DNA of 15,068 bases. Origin: Dysgonamonadaceae bacterium. Its GTDB lineage: Bacteria; Bacteroidota; Bacteroidia; Bacteroidales; Azobacteroidaceae. Of this stretch, positions 7,586-14,488 are shown piece by piece. Both the position numbers and the translations under genes were made by a program. The DNA lies in contig JAITTA010000083.1 in the NCBI GenBank assembly GCA_031287395.1, forward strand, positions 1 through 15,068, in the 5' to 3' direction. Within the stretch, counting starts at the first letter, position 1. Each line of letters opens with the position of its first letter. The notes beneath the pieces are model-generated. The model worked only from the letters and a program-made list of their open reading frames with translations, ran no database searches and was not told the origin of the DNA.

Positions 7586-8647
7586 TTATATTACGCACAG
7601 AGCCATCAATAGTATGTTTATCAAAGCCAGCGGCATGAGAATTTTCCATTCGAGATGCAATAGCTGGTCGATACGCAAACGGGGAAACGACCAACGAATC
7701 CACAAGGCAAGGAATACGCAGAAGAAAGTCTTCCCGAAAAACCAGATGAATGGGGGTATTTTGTCCATAATGCCGTTAAATCCTTCCCAACCGGGAATGT
7801 GTAATGGCATCCATCCGCCGAGGAACACGGTTGCCGCAATGGCAGCAACGATGAACATATTCAGATACTCCGCCAGATAGAAAAATCCGAATTGGATCCC
7901 GGAATATTCGGTATGATAACCGGCAGTTAATTCCGATTCGGCTTCCGGTAAGTCGAAAGGACCGCGATTTGTTTCGGCATGCGATGCAATCAGATAAATG
8001 ACAAAAGCGATCAATGCGGGAATATGTCCTTTGAACAGGAACCACATTTCGGATTGCTGGTTTACGATTTCAGATAATTGCATGGTTCCCGAAAGAATCA
8101 CAATCGTCATCAACGATAATCCGCAGGAAAGTTCATAACTGATTAATTGAGCGCCGCTTCGCATGGCTCCGATCATCGTATATTTATTGTTACTGGACCA
8201 TCCGGCAAGTAGAATTCCGACAACTCCCAGCGAAGAAACCGCCAGCAGATAAAATATCCCTATATTGAAATCGACGGCATGTAGAGCCGGATCAAAGGGA
8301 ATCGCGCCGAATGTACAAATGGAAGCGATGATTACTAAGAAAGAGGCAATGCGAAACAATACCGGATCGGCACGGTCGATTTTAATCAACTCTTTCAATA
8401 AAATCTTGACCATATCGGCCACACTCTGTATCAATCCCCAAGGTCCTACCCGGTTGGGCCCGATACGACATTGGAAAAAAGCACAAACTTTCCGCTCAAT
8501 GTAAATCAATAACAGTGCAAGTACTGCGTAAACAGCCAATATAGCAAATCCTACGAGTACAAATTCAACGAATAACGCCATATTTTCGCTCATATTCGAG
8601 CGAAGAAACAAGTCTATCCAGTTGGTAACAACACCAAAATCAAACAT
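7586..8647 (-). CDS. nuoH: NADH-quinone oxidoreductase subunit H
   Basis: NuoH/ND1 forms much of the quinone-binding cavity and anchors the peripheral arm to the membrane. The 353-residue product has the family motifs: ERKVCAFFQCRIGPNRVGPWG (residues about 51-71), YTMIGAMRSGAQLISYELS in the middle, and AETNRGPFDLPEAESELTAG followed by YHTEYSGIQFGFFYLAEY, the acidic loop facing the quinone site. It lies 4 bases after nuoCD and 6 bases before nuoI, so it is co-transcribed with both. It is full length, with no missing motif. Confidence 0.97.
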   Translation of the reverse strand: MFDFGVVTNWIDLFLRSNMSENMALFVEFVLVGFAILAVYAVLALLLIYIERKVCAFFQCRIGPNRVGPWGLIQSVADMVKILLKELIKIDRADPVLFRIASFLVIIASICTFGAIPFDPALHAVDFNIGIFYLLAVSSLGVVGILLAGWSSNNKYTMIGAMRSGAQLISYELSCGLSLMTIVILSGTMQLSEIVNQQSEMWFLFKGHIPALIAFVIYLIASHAETNRGPFDLPEAESELTAGYHTEYSGIQFGFFYLAEYLNMFIVAAIAATVFLGGWMPLHIPGWEGFNGIMDKIPPFIWFFGKTFFCVFLALWIRWSFPRLRIDQLLHLEWKILMPLALINILLMALCVI

Positions 8648-8651
8648 ATTT

Positions 8652-10280
8652 TTATCTATCTATACATGGTACAACATAATCCAACGAAGCCCCGATCATG
8701 ATCAAATCCGCCACTTTTGAACCTACGGTGGCAGGAATCAGAGAATTAACCAGGGTCAGACACGGCGAACGGAATTTAATCCGGTAAGGAGACTTATCTC
8801 CTTTACTATTGATATAAACATCAAACTCTCCACGGGCATTTTCCACACGTTGGAAGAACTCTCCTTCCGGAAGACGTATGATGGCTTTTGTTTTGGCAGC
8901 ATACGGTCCTTCGGGAATGTTATCGATCAGTTGTTCTATAATATTCAGAGATTCCAGGATTTCGTCCAGACGGATGATGTAACGATCGAATGTCATTCCA
9001 TCCTGACGCAATACTTCATTGAAATCAGCACGGCGGTAAGCCGCATACGGTTCGATTTTACGGATGTCGTTACTCCAGCCGGAAGCCCGTCCGGAAGGAC
9101 CTGTAGCTCCCAATGAAATAACCTGTTCTTTGCTTAAATGCCCAACACCTTCCATCCGGCCTCTTGCAATCGGATTTCCGGTGAATAACAGGTGATGCTC
9201 TTTGAGCATTTTACGCAGATAAGGGATCAACTCTTTTACTTTCCGTTGGAAATTGGGATGGATATCCCAGGCAACACCTCCTATTACGCTGTAATTAGCC
9301 ATTAGACGTCCTCCGGAAGTTTCCTCAAAGATATCCATGATCTTTTCCCGGTCACGCATACCATACACAAAAGCGGTGATTGATCCCATATCCATCGCCA
9401 TGCAGCCCCAACCCAGCAAGTGGGAAGCAATACGGGTCAATTCGTCAAAAATAGTACGGATGTAATGTGCCCGTTCCGGAACTTCGAGTTTGAGCGCTTT
9501 TTCACAGCACAGGCAAACAGCATGGCGATTGATTGTTCCCGAAAGATAATCCAACCGGTCGGTGAGATGAAGAATCTGAGGATAAGTATAAGTTTCGCTC
9601 ATTTTCTCGATGCCCCGGTGGATATATCCGAAATTCGGGTCGATTTTCTTGACGATTTCTCCTTCGAGGGAAACACGAAGATGAAGAACCCCGTGAGTAG
9701 CAGGGTGTTGAGGCCCGAAATTAACAATATATTCGTCTTCCTCAAATAATTTATGAATAGTTTCTACCGGTTGTCCCATTTTCAGTTCCACTGCCGGAAC
9801 GGCCTCCATGTCTTCAATCAACTCATTTTCCAGAGGGACGGGATTCAAAGCCGGGTTAGCGTCATAATCTTTTCGTAAAGGATACCCTTTCCAATCCTGG
9901 CGCAGAAACAAACGGCGCATGTCGGGATGATTGATGAAGCGGATTCCCAGGAAATCGTGTACTTCCCGTTCGTACAAGCCTGCGGAATCCCAGAGATCGT
10001 GTACCGAATCCAAAAGCGGGTCTTCCCGGTCTGTAGTAGATGTTTTCAGCGCTACCAGTTGTGCCGGGTTCTGCGTGTTGGACAAGTAATATATAGTACC
10101 GAGGCTTTCGGTATAATCTATGCCTACAATATCCATCAGGAAATCGCAGTTACATTCTTTCCTTAAAAATACGGCAGCCTCGTATAAATTTTCTTTCGGA
10201 ACGGTTACATTCAGGGTTTTTCCGTTTTCTTCAACGAAGGCAAATGCCAGTGCGGACAGTTTTTCATTCATCATTCCCAT
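8652..10280 (-). CDS. nuoCD: Fused NADH-quinone oxidoreductase subunit C/D
   Basis: A single polypeptide combines NuoC (30-kDa) and NuoD (49-kDa), peripheral-arm subunits that build the quinone site; such fusions are known in E. coli and Bacteroidota. The NuoC part (residues about 1-170) shows LYEREVHDFLGIRFINHPD and RLFLRQDWKGYPLRKDY. A short linker leads to NuoD from about residue 183, with VNFGPQHPATHGVLHL, the quinone-site His pair region. Later motifs are GYIHRGIEK, DRLDYLSG, GATGPSGRASG and the end DLIMIGASLDYVVPCIDR. The start at 10280 (MGMMNEKL, 542 residues) is chosen because AGGAGG lies 6 bases upstream; ATGs at 10274 and 10271 and a TTG at 10286 also exist. The 5' end overlaps nuoB by 17 bases. 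Confidence 0.95.
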   Translation of the reverse strand: MGMMNEKLSALAFAFVEENGKTLNVTVPKENLYEAAVFLRKECNCDFLMDIVGIDYTESLGTIYYLSNTQNPAQLVALKTSTTDREDPLLDSVHDLWDSAGLYEREVHDFLGIRFINHPDMRRLFLRQDWKGYPLRKDYDANPALNPVPLENELIEDMEAVPAVELKMGQPVETIHKLFEEDEYIVNFGPQHPATHGVLHLRVSLEGEIVKKIDPNFGYIHRGIEKMSETYTYPQILHLTDRLDYLSGTINRHAVCLCCEKALKLEVPERAHYIRTIFDELTRIASHLLGWGCMAMDMGSITAFVYGMRDREKIMDIFEETSGGRLMANYSVIGGVAWDIHPNFQRKVKELIPYLRKMLKEHHLLFTGNPIARGRMEGVGHLSKEQVISLGATGPSGRASGWSNDIRKIEPYAAYRRADFNEVLRQDGMTFDRYIIRLDEILESLNIIEQLIDNIPEGPYAAKTKAIIRLPEGEFFQRVENARGEFDVYINSKGDKSPYRIKFRSPCLTLVNSLIPATVGSKVADLIMIGASLDYVVPCIDR

Positions 10281-10902
10281 CGGCAACCTCCTCTTTTTTT
10301 AGTTCTTTTTGTTCTGCTTCGGCGTACGGTTTCATATCCGGTTGTGAAGGCAGGCGGAAAAATTCCTGCATTTTTATTTTGCGCGCCAGTTGCATCATTC
10401 CGTAAATCATAGCATCCGGACGTGGCGGGCATCCCGGGATATAAACATCCACCGGAATAACCTGATCTACTCCCATTACCGTATGATAAGAACTTTTGAA
10501 CGGACCTCCGCTGATGGCGCAACTTCCGAAGGCCATCACGTATTTAGGTTCTGCCATTTGATCGTAGAGACGTTTCAGTACCGGAGCCATCTTATGAACG
10601 ATAGTTCCACAAACAAACACGACGTCGGCCTGGCGAGGGCTATTACGTGTGACTTCCCAACCAAAGCGGGCAAAATCATAACGGGCAGCCCCCAGGCACA
10701 TAAATTCAATTCCGCAGCAACTGGTGGCAAATGTTAACGGCCATACCGAATTGGAGCGACCCCAATTGATAATATCATCTATTTTACTGACAAAGATACT
10801 GACACCGTTGTCGCGCAGTTCCTTGACATATTCTTCGAGGTATTCATTTTCTTTGAAATCCTCGTATTTCATGTTTTTGATGTAAATGTCTTTTACTTCC
10901 AT
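10264..10902 (-). CDS. nuoB: NADH-quinone oxidoreductase subunit B, N2 [4Fe-4S] cluster
   Basis: NuoB/PSST holds cluster N2, the last electron carrier before quinone. With the start at 10902 it has 212 residues. The four cluster ligands are seen as the adjacent pair C62-C63 (TSCCGIEFMCLG), C128 (FGSCAISGGPF) and C158 (YIPGCPPRPDA), matching E. coli spacing. The frame is open upstream to 11121, but those 73 codons are the antisense-free overlap with nuoA in another frame and show no NuoB similarity. The start MEVKDIYIKN is supported by AAGGAG 7 bases upstream and by the usual short N-terminal extension. It overlaps nuoA by 10 bases and nuoCD by 17. The C-terminal tail (about residues 195-212) is acidic and lysine-rich, longer than the conserved core. 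Confidence 0.95.
   Translation of the reverse strand: MEVKDIYIKNMKYEDFKENEYLEEYVKELRDNGVSIFVSKIDDIINWGRSNSVWPLTFATSCCGIEFMCLGAARYDFARFGWEVTRNSPRQADVVFVCGTIVHKMAPVLKRLYDQMAEPKYVMAFGSCAISGGPFKSSYHTVMGVDQVIPVDVYIPGCPPRPDAMIYGMMQLARKIKMQEFFRLPSQPDMKPYAEAEQKELKKEEVADGNDE
10287..10292 (-). promoter_or_regulatory. Shine-Dalgarno of nuoCD
   Basis: AGGAGG on the minus strand, inside the 3' end of nuoB, sits 6 bases before the ATG at 10280. It selects that start among several clustered candidates and suggests coupling to nuoB translation. Confidence 0.7.
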
Positions 10903-11246
10903 TTTAAGGCTCCTTTCTTCCATGCGTAAGCCAATCCGAGGGCTAAAATGACTAAAAAGAACGACACGCAAACCAATCCCTGCGCTCCCATGTCCTTCAT
11001 TTTGACGGCCCAGGGGAAAAGCAATACGGTTTCCACGTCGAACACCAGATATAAAATGGCAAAAAGATAATACCCCACTCTGAATTGTATCCAGGACGTT
11101 CCACGAGTAGGAATTCCACATTCATACGGATCTCCTTTGTGGGGGTTGTTGGAAGTTGGAGCAAGCCACTTTGCAATCAGCAAAGCTGCTATTACCATAA
11201 AAGCAGCCGTGATAAGCACGACCAGAAATAAAGCGGAATTACTCAT
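10893..11246 (-). CDS. nuoA: NADH-quinone oxidoreductase subunit A
   Basis: NuoA/ND3 is a three-helix membrane subunit at the junction of the peripheral and membrane arms. The 117 residues include the loop NPHKGDPYECGIPTRG with the conserved cysteine that is part of the ND3 switch loop near the quinone site, and the helix FRVGYYLFAILYLVFDVET with membrane acidic residues. It is the first gene of the nuo operon: a consensus promoter lies about 85 bases upstream and divergent DNA follows. There is no Shine-Dalgarno sequence before its ATG. Its 3' end overlaps nuoB by 10 bases. Confidence 0.96.
   Translation of the reverse strand: MSNSALFLVVLITAAFMVIAALLIAKWLAPTSNNPHKGDPYECGIPTRGTSWIQFRVGYYLFAILYLVFDVETVLLFPWAVKMKDMGAQGLVCVSFFLVILALGLAYAWKKGALKWK
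10910..10915 (-). promoter_or_regulatory. Shine-Dalgarno of nuoB
   Basis: AAGGAG on the minus strand within the end of nuoA, 7 bases before the ATG at 10902. It decides the nuoB start against the much longer upstream reading frame. Confidence 0.7.
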
Positions 11247-11331
11247 GTAAGCGCTGTCTTTTTGTTGTTAAAATACTTGTGATAGGGCGTTATTTATATC
11301 AGCAAGTTCAAATATCCTTTATTTTCGCCCG

Positions 11332-11363
11332 CAAAAGTAAGAACAATTTATTTGTCAAGCAAA
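11332..11363 (-). promoter_or_regulatory. Bacteroidota-type promoter of the nuo operon
   Basis: Read on the minus strand: TTTG (11363-11360), a 20-base spacer, then TACTTTTG (11339-11332), an exact match to the Bacteroidota -33/-7 consensus TTTG-N19-21-TAnnTTTG. It predicts a transcript start near 11325 and a leader of about 80 bases before nuoA. No operator or riboswitch is evident in the leader. Confidence 0.8.
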
Positions 11364-11382
11364 GAATTTAATATAAAATTAT

Positions 11383-11390
11383 TATATTTG
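11383..11390 (+). promoter_or_regulatory. Probable -7 element for the TlpA-like gene
   Basis: TATATTTG matches TAnnTTTG and lies 32 bases before the ATG at 11423. No TTTG is found at the right distance; the nearest (11351-11354) is 28 bases away, so the -33 part is weak and the promoter may need an activator. Confidence 0.55.
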
Positions 11391-11422
11391 CAAATTCTTA
11401 ATCTCATTAAATTTTAGAAGTG

Positions 11423-12553
11423 ATGAAAAAATTTATTTTGCTTGCAGTTTATTTCTTACCTGTCGCATTATTTGCACAAGGCAATAAATTCATTTTGCAG
11501 GGGAAAGTCGGTCAGCTCAATTCACCGGCAAAGGTTTATTTAATGTATCGTGTAGGAGATCAAAATATGACGGATTCGGCTATTGTTAAAAATGGGACGT
11601 TCGAATTTGCCGGTTCTTTGGATAGCCCATCCAGAGCCAATTTGATTTTGAGTCACGATGGAACGTACAATCCCGCAGATCGTACCCGTCCGGACGATTA
11701 TTTGTCGTTTTTTATTGAGCCGGTTAAAATTCAGGTATCGGCTGCCGATTCGATCAAAAATGCTTTAATAAAAGGTTCTCCGGTCAATGATGACAATAAC
11801 AAACTGGAGGCGTCCCTGAAATCGATCAGTGAAAAGATGAATGTTTTGATGGCAGAATACAAGGAAGCATCCGAAGAGGATAAAAAATCCGAAGATTTTC
11901 AAAAAAGCATAGAGTCCAGGTATCAGGCTATTTCTCAGGAAAGTAATGATGTTTACAAATCTTTTATTCAATCGAATCCGAATTCGTTCATAAGTGTGGT
12001 TGCGTTGAATACTTTTGCCGGAAGTACTCCGGATGTGGAAAAAATTGAACCTGTTTTCAATTTATTATCTTCCGAGATGAAAAATACGAAAGAGGGAAAA
12101 GCTTTTTCGGAAAGGATCAATAATTTGAAGAAAATTGCTATCGGAGCTATTGCTCCCGAGTTTGCACAGGAAGATCCGGATGGGAAACAAATTAAATTAT
12201 CCGATTTCAGGGGAAAATACCTTCTGATTGATTTCTGGGCATCCTGGTGTGGTCCCTGCCGTAAAGAAAACCCGAATGTCGTGCAAGCATACGATAAGTA
12301 TAAGAATAAAAATTTTGAAATTCTTGGCGTTTCTTTAGATAGCAAAAAAGATTCCTGGCTGGCAGCAATCGAAAAAGATGGTTTGACCTGGCCCCAAGTT
12401 TCCGATCTTGGATACTGGAAAAATGCGGTAGCTCAACAATATGCCGTACAATCCATTCCTCAGAATTTTTTGTTGGACCCCAACGGAAAAATCATTGCAA
12501 AAAACCTGCGTGGGGAAGACTTATCAAAGAAATTAGCAGAGTTGCTTCAATAA
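11423..12553 (+). CDS. Periplasmic TlpA-like thiol-disulfide oxidoreductase with N-terminal DUF4369-like domain
   Basis: The product is a secreted thioredoxin-fold protein of a type common in Bacteroidota. The N-terminus MKKFILLAVYFLPVALFAQG is a typical Sec signal peptide with no lipobox cysteine, so the protein is probably soluble in the periplasm. Residues about 22-115 (FILQGKVG..., TDSAIVKNGTFEFAG) fit the beta-rich DUF4369 domain. A charged helical segment spans about 120-180. The C-terminal third is an AhpC/TSA-Redoxin fold: APEFAQEDPDGK, LLIDFWASWCGPCRKENP with the redox pair C276/C279, and a cis-proline at SIPQNF (P346). A GTG directly upstream (11420) extends the frame by one codon; the ATG is preferred. 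The 376-residue length is normal. The substrate is unknown. It is transcribed alone, away from nuo. Confidence 0.9.
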   Translation: MKKFILLAVYFLPVALFAQGNKFILQGKVGQLNSPAKVYLMYRVGDQNMTDSAIVKNGTFEFAGSLDSPSRANLILSHDGTYNPADRTRPDDYLSFFIEPVKIQVSAADSIKNALIKGSPVNDDNNKLEASLKSISEKMNVLMAEYKEASEEDKKSEDFQKSIESRYQAISQESNDVYKSFIQSNPNSFISVVALNTFAGSTPDVEKIEPVFNLLSSEMKNTKEGKAFSERINNLKKIAIGAIAPEFAQEDPDGKQIKLSDFRGKYLLIDFWASWCGPCRKENPNVVQAYDKYKNKNFEILGVSLDSKKDSWLAAIEKDGLTWPQVSDLGYWKNAVAQQYAVQSIPQNFLLDPNGKIIAKNLRGEDLSKKLAELLQ

Positions 12554-12609
12554 AAGCTATTTCCGAACCGAACCCGTAAGTTCAAAATCGTAGAATGAGT
12601 TTCTCTTGA

Positions 12610-12669
12610 TTTTTAAACACGGAATTTCACAGAATTTTTAAAAACTCCGTGAAGTTCCGTGTTTAAAAA
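12610..12669. terminator. 60-base near-perfect palindrome, likely bidirectional terminator or dispersed repeat
   Basis: Arms TTTTTAAACACGGAA (12610-12624) and TTCCGTGTTTAAAAA (12655-12669) are perfectly complementary over 15 bases. The interior continues to pair almost to the centre with a few mismatches or wobbles. It lies between the convergent TlpA-like and GNAT genes and has T-rich tracts on both outward sides, so it could terminate both. Each arm contains two related TCCGTG blocks about 10 bases apart, resembling dispersed intergenic repeats. Confidence 0.75.
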
Positions 12670-12671
12670 TA

Positions 12672-13178
12672 TTATTCCAGTTCTTTCACCATGATATAAT
12701 CGTTCATAAAGAATCCGTTTCCAATGTCAAAATCTCCCTCTCTCTCTATTTTGAATCCGGATTTTTCATAAAAAAGAAAGGCCTTATTATTCCGGTTTAC
12801 ATTTAAGGCAAGGACAATAACTCCCTCCGGATGCAACTGACGCAGGTATTTCTCAGCTTCTTTTATTAGAAAACTTCCCAATCCTTTCCCTTGTTTGGAC
12901 GGTAAGACATAAATCTTCTGCAGATGATAACGATTATCATGCTCTTTTTCGATGGACATATATCCGGCCGGTTGTCCGTCGTCGTAAGCAATAAAGAAAA
13001 CATGGCCGGATTTCATTTGATTTTCAAGAGATGGAATGGAATACATCCACTCAAACATATAAGCCAATTGTTCCGGAGATAGAATATTTCTGTAAGTAGG
13101 TTCCCATATCCTGGAAGCCAGATGACGGATGCAAGAACAATCTTCTATTTTTGCCTGTGTAATGGTTCTGAAATTCAT
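12672..13178 (-). CDS. GNAT-family N-acetyltransferase
   Basis: The 168-residue product has a complete GNAT fold and should transfer an acetyl group from acetyl-CoA to an amine; the acceptor is unknown. Motif A is visible as LQKIYVLPSKQGKGLGSFLI, with the pyrophosphate-binding QGKGLG at residues 96-101. Motif B follows as ALNVNRNNKAFLFYEKSGFK. The N-terminal part (IRHLASRIWEPTYRNILSPEQ) resembles acetyltransferases related to small-molecule or ribosomal-protein modifiers, but this does not identify a substrate. It is monocistronic, divergent from rpsF, and convergent with the TlpA-like gene. The stop codon lies 2 bases from the palindrome. No Shine-Dalgarno sequence is present. Confidence 0.92.
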   Translation of the reverse strand: MNFRTITQAKIEDCSCIRHLASRIWEPTYRNILSPEQLAYMFEWMYSIPSLENQMKSGHVFFIAYDDGQPAGYMSIEKEHDNRYHLQKIYVLPSKQGKGLGSFLIKEAEKYLRQLHPEGVIVLALNVNRNNKAFLFYEKSGFKIEREGDFDIGNGFFMNDYIMVKELE

Positions 13179-13200
13179 TTCTTAATTTGTTTGAAGGACT

Positions 13201-13208
13201 CAAAGATA
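13201..13208 (-). promoter_or_regulatory. Probable -7 element for the GNAT gene
   Basis: On the minus strand TATCTTTG matches TAnnTTTG and lies 22 bases before the ATG. No clear TTTG occurs 19-21 bases upstream, so this is a half-consensus call. Confidence 0.45.
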
Positions 13209-13229
13209 TAAAGATTTTTCCACAGAATA

Positions 13230-13261
13230 TTTGTTGTTTTAAACAAAAAACATTACCTTTG
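13230..13261 (+). promoter_or_regulatory. Bacteroidota-type promoter of rpsF-rpsR-rplI
   Basis: TTTG (13230-13233), a 20-base spacer, and TACCTTTG (13254-13261) match the consensus exactly, with the same spacing as the nuo promoter. The transcript should start near 13268, giving a short AT-rich leader of about 40 bases before rpsF. Confidence 0.82.
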
Positions 13262-13309
13262 CACCTCCATTTTTTACAATTTAATTAATCATTTATTAAT
13301 CAAGTTTTT

Positions 13310-13657
13310 ATGAACAATTACGAAACCGTTTTCATTTTGACTCCCGTTTTGTCTGATGCACAGATGAAGGAAGCGGTCGAAAAATTCAAGGACTTTCTCA
13401 AGTCGGAAGGCTCTGAGATTGTGAATGAAGAGAATTGGGGCCTGCGTAAGTTGGCTTACCCGATCCAGAAGAAATCTACCGGATTTTATCAGTTATTGGA
13501 ATTCAAAGCCGATCCGTCGGTGATTGCAAAATTGGAAACTCAATTCCGTCGTGACGAGCGCGTGATTCGCTTCCTGACTTTCCGTCAAGACAAGAATTTT
13601 GCAGAGTATGCAACTAAGAGAAGAAGTAAATCTAAAGAAACCGTAAAGGAGAATTAA
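13310..13657 (+). CDS. rpsF: 30S ribosomal protein bS6
   Basis: bS6 binds the 30S platform as a heterodimer with bS18. The 115-residue product begins MNNYETVFILTPVLSD, the standard S6 start, and has the core ENWGLRKLAYPIQKKSTGFY (residues about 42-61) and FRRDERVIRFLTFR (about 78-92). The C-terminal tail (NFAEYATKRRSKSKETVKEN) is basic and variable, as is usual. It is the first gene of the rpsF-rpsR-rplI operon, directly behind a consensus promoter, and has no Shine-Dalgarno sequence before its ATG. No S6:S18 leader structure was recognisable in the short 5' region. Confidence 0.97.
   Translation: MNNYETVFILTPVLSDAQMKEAVEKFKDFLKSEGSEIVNEENWGLRKLAYPIQKKSTGFYQLLEFKADPSVIAKLETQFRRDERVIRFLTFRQDKNFAEYATKRRSKSKETVKEN
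13645..13652 (+). promoter_or_regulatory. Strong Shine-Dalgarno of rpsR
   Basis: AAAGGAGA overlaps the last codons of rpsF, and its GGAG core ends 9 bases before the rpsR ATG. It stands out because most starts in this window lack any such sequence. Confidence 0.8.
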
Positions 13658-13660
13658 ATC

Positions 13661-13933
13661 ATGGCAGCAAATAACAATTCCGAAATCCGTTACTTAACAC
13701 CTCCTACTGTAGATGTTAAGAAGAAAAAATATTGCCGTTTCAAAAAGAACGGTATCAAATTCATTGATTATAAAGATCCTGAATTTTTGAAAAAATTTCT
13801 GAATGAGCAAGGAAAAATACTCCCTCGCCGCATTACCGGGACTTCATTGAAATTTCAGCACCGTATTGCTCAGGCTGTAAAAAGGGCACGCCATCTGGCT
13901 TTGCTTCCTTATGTAACCGATTTGATGAAATAA
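13661..13933 (+). CDS. rpsR: 30S ribosomal protein bS18
   Basis: bS18 partners bS6 on the 30S platform near the 3' end of 16S rRNA. The 90 residues carry the family core: KKKYCRFKKNGIKFIDYKDPEFLKKFLNEQGKILPRRITG (about residues 21-60), then SLKFQHRIAQAVKRARHLALLPYV. The single cysteine in YCRF is of the kind often seen in the zinc-free form. It starts 3 bases after rpsF and is translated from a strong Shine-Dalgarno sequence lying inside rpsF. No irregularity is visible. Confidence 0.98.
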   Translation: MAANNNSEIRYLTPPTVDVKKKKYCRFKKNGIKFIDYKDPEFLKKFLNEQGKILPRRITGTSLKFQHRIAQAVKRARHLALLPYVTDLMK

Positions 13934-13935
13934 AA

Positions 13936-13942
13936 AAGGAGG
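13936..13942 (+). promoter_or_regulatory. Strong Shine-Dalgarno of rplI
   Basis: AAGGAGG, starting 2 bases after the rpsR stop codon and 8 bases before the rplI ATG. It is the best Shine-Dalgarno sequence in the window. Confidence 0.85.
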
Positions 13943-13950
13943 AAATAACT

Positions 13951-14394
13951 ATGCAAGTAATCTTAAAAGAAGATGTCGTAAACCTTGGTTACAAGGATGA
14001 TATTGTAACAGTAAAAGACGGATATGGTAGGAACTACCTGATTCCACAACAAAAGGCAGTTATCGCTTCCGAATCGGCTAAAAAAGTATTGGCTGAAAAT
14101 TTGCGTCAACGAGCTCATAAGTTGGAAAAAATTAAAACTGATGCTCAAGCTTTGGCTGCTAAATTGGAAAGTGTGTCTCTGACTATCGGGGCAAAAACAA
14201 GTTCGACGGGAACCATTTTTGGTTCGGTTACTAACATTCAGATTGCAGAATCTTTAGGTAAACAGGGCTTTGATGTTGATCGTAAAACGATTACCATTAA
14301 GGAACAGGTGAAAGAAGTCGGTTCTTACAAGGCATTGATTAAATTGCACAAAGAAGTTTCTGTTGAAATTCCTTTCGAAGTAATATCCGAATAA
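13951..14394 (+). CDS. rplI: 50S ribosomal protein bL9
   Basis: bL9 is a two-domain protein that binds 23S rRNA at the base of the L1 stalk. The N-terminal domain MQVILKEDVVNLGYKDD, VTVKDGYGRNYLIPQQKAV (residues about 1-37) is the diagnostic part. A charged helical connector (about 41-74) joins it to a C-terminal domain with KTSSTGTIFGSVTNIQIAE and the end VSVEIPFEVISE. The length of 147 residues is typical. It is the third gene of the operon, 17 bases after rpsR, and is followed at once by an intrinsic terminator. Confidence 0.97.
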   Translation: MQVILKEDVVNLGYKDDIVTVKDGYGRNYLIPQQKAVIASESAKKVLAENLRQRAHKLEKIKTDAQALAAKLESVSLTIGAKTSSTGTIFGSVTNIQIAESLGKQGFDVDRKTITIKEQVKEVGSYKALIKLHKEVSVEIPFEVISE

Positions 14395-14412
14395 TTTAAA
14401 CTTATTATAGAT

Positions 14413-14455
14413 AAAGGCTGTTTTAAAACCATTAGAGGTTGAAATAGCCTTTTTT
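14413..14455 (+). terminator. Intrinsic terminator of rpsF-rpsR-rplI
   Basis: AAAGGCT pairs with AGCCTTT, and the inner GTTTTAAAACC / GGTTGAAAT strands continue the stem with wobbles and a small bulge. A T6 run follows the stem directly. It begins 18 bases after the rplI stop codon. Confidence 0.85.
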
Positions 14456-14488
14456 GTGTTATATCAATTTTAAAAAAGAGATGTACCA

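Noticed and set aside
10281..10286. TTG start for nuoCD at 10286
   Set aside because: It lies immediately after AGGAGG with no spacing, whereas the ATG at 10280 has a proper 6-base spacing.
11285..11330. GGGCG/CGCCC inverted repeat in the nuo leader, considered as a riboswitch or attenuator stem
   Set aside because: One arm lies between the -7 element and the predicted transcript start, so it would not be in the RNA. The inner sequence does not pair well.
11420..11422. GTG start for the TlpA-like gene
   Set aside because: The ATG immediately after it gives the normal MKK-type signal peptide; GTG adds one codon with no support.
13262..13309. S6:S18-binding leader RNA before rpsF
   Set aside because: The leader is only about 40 AT-rich bases, and I could not find the bulged CCG-type motif of the known structure.
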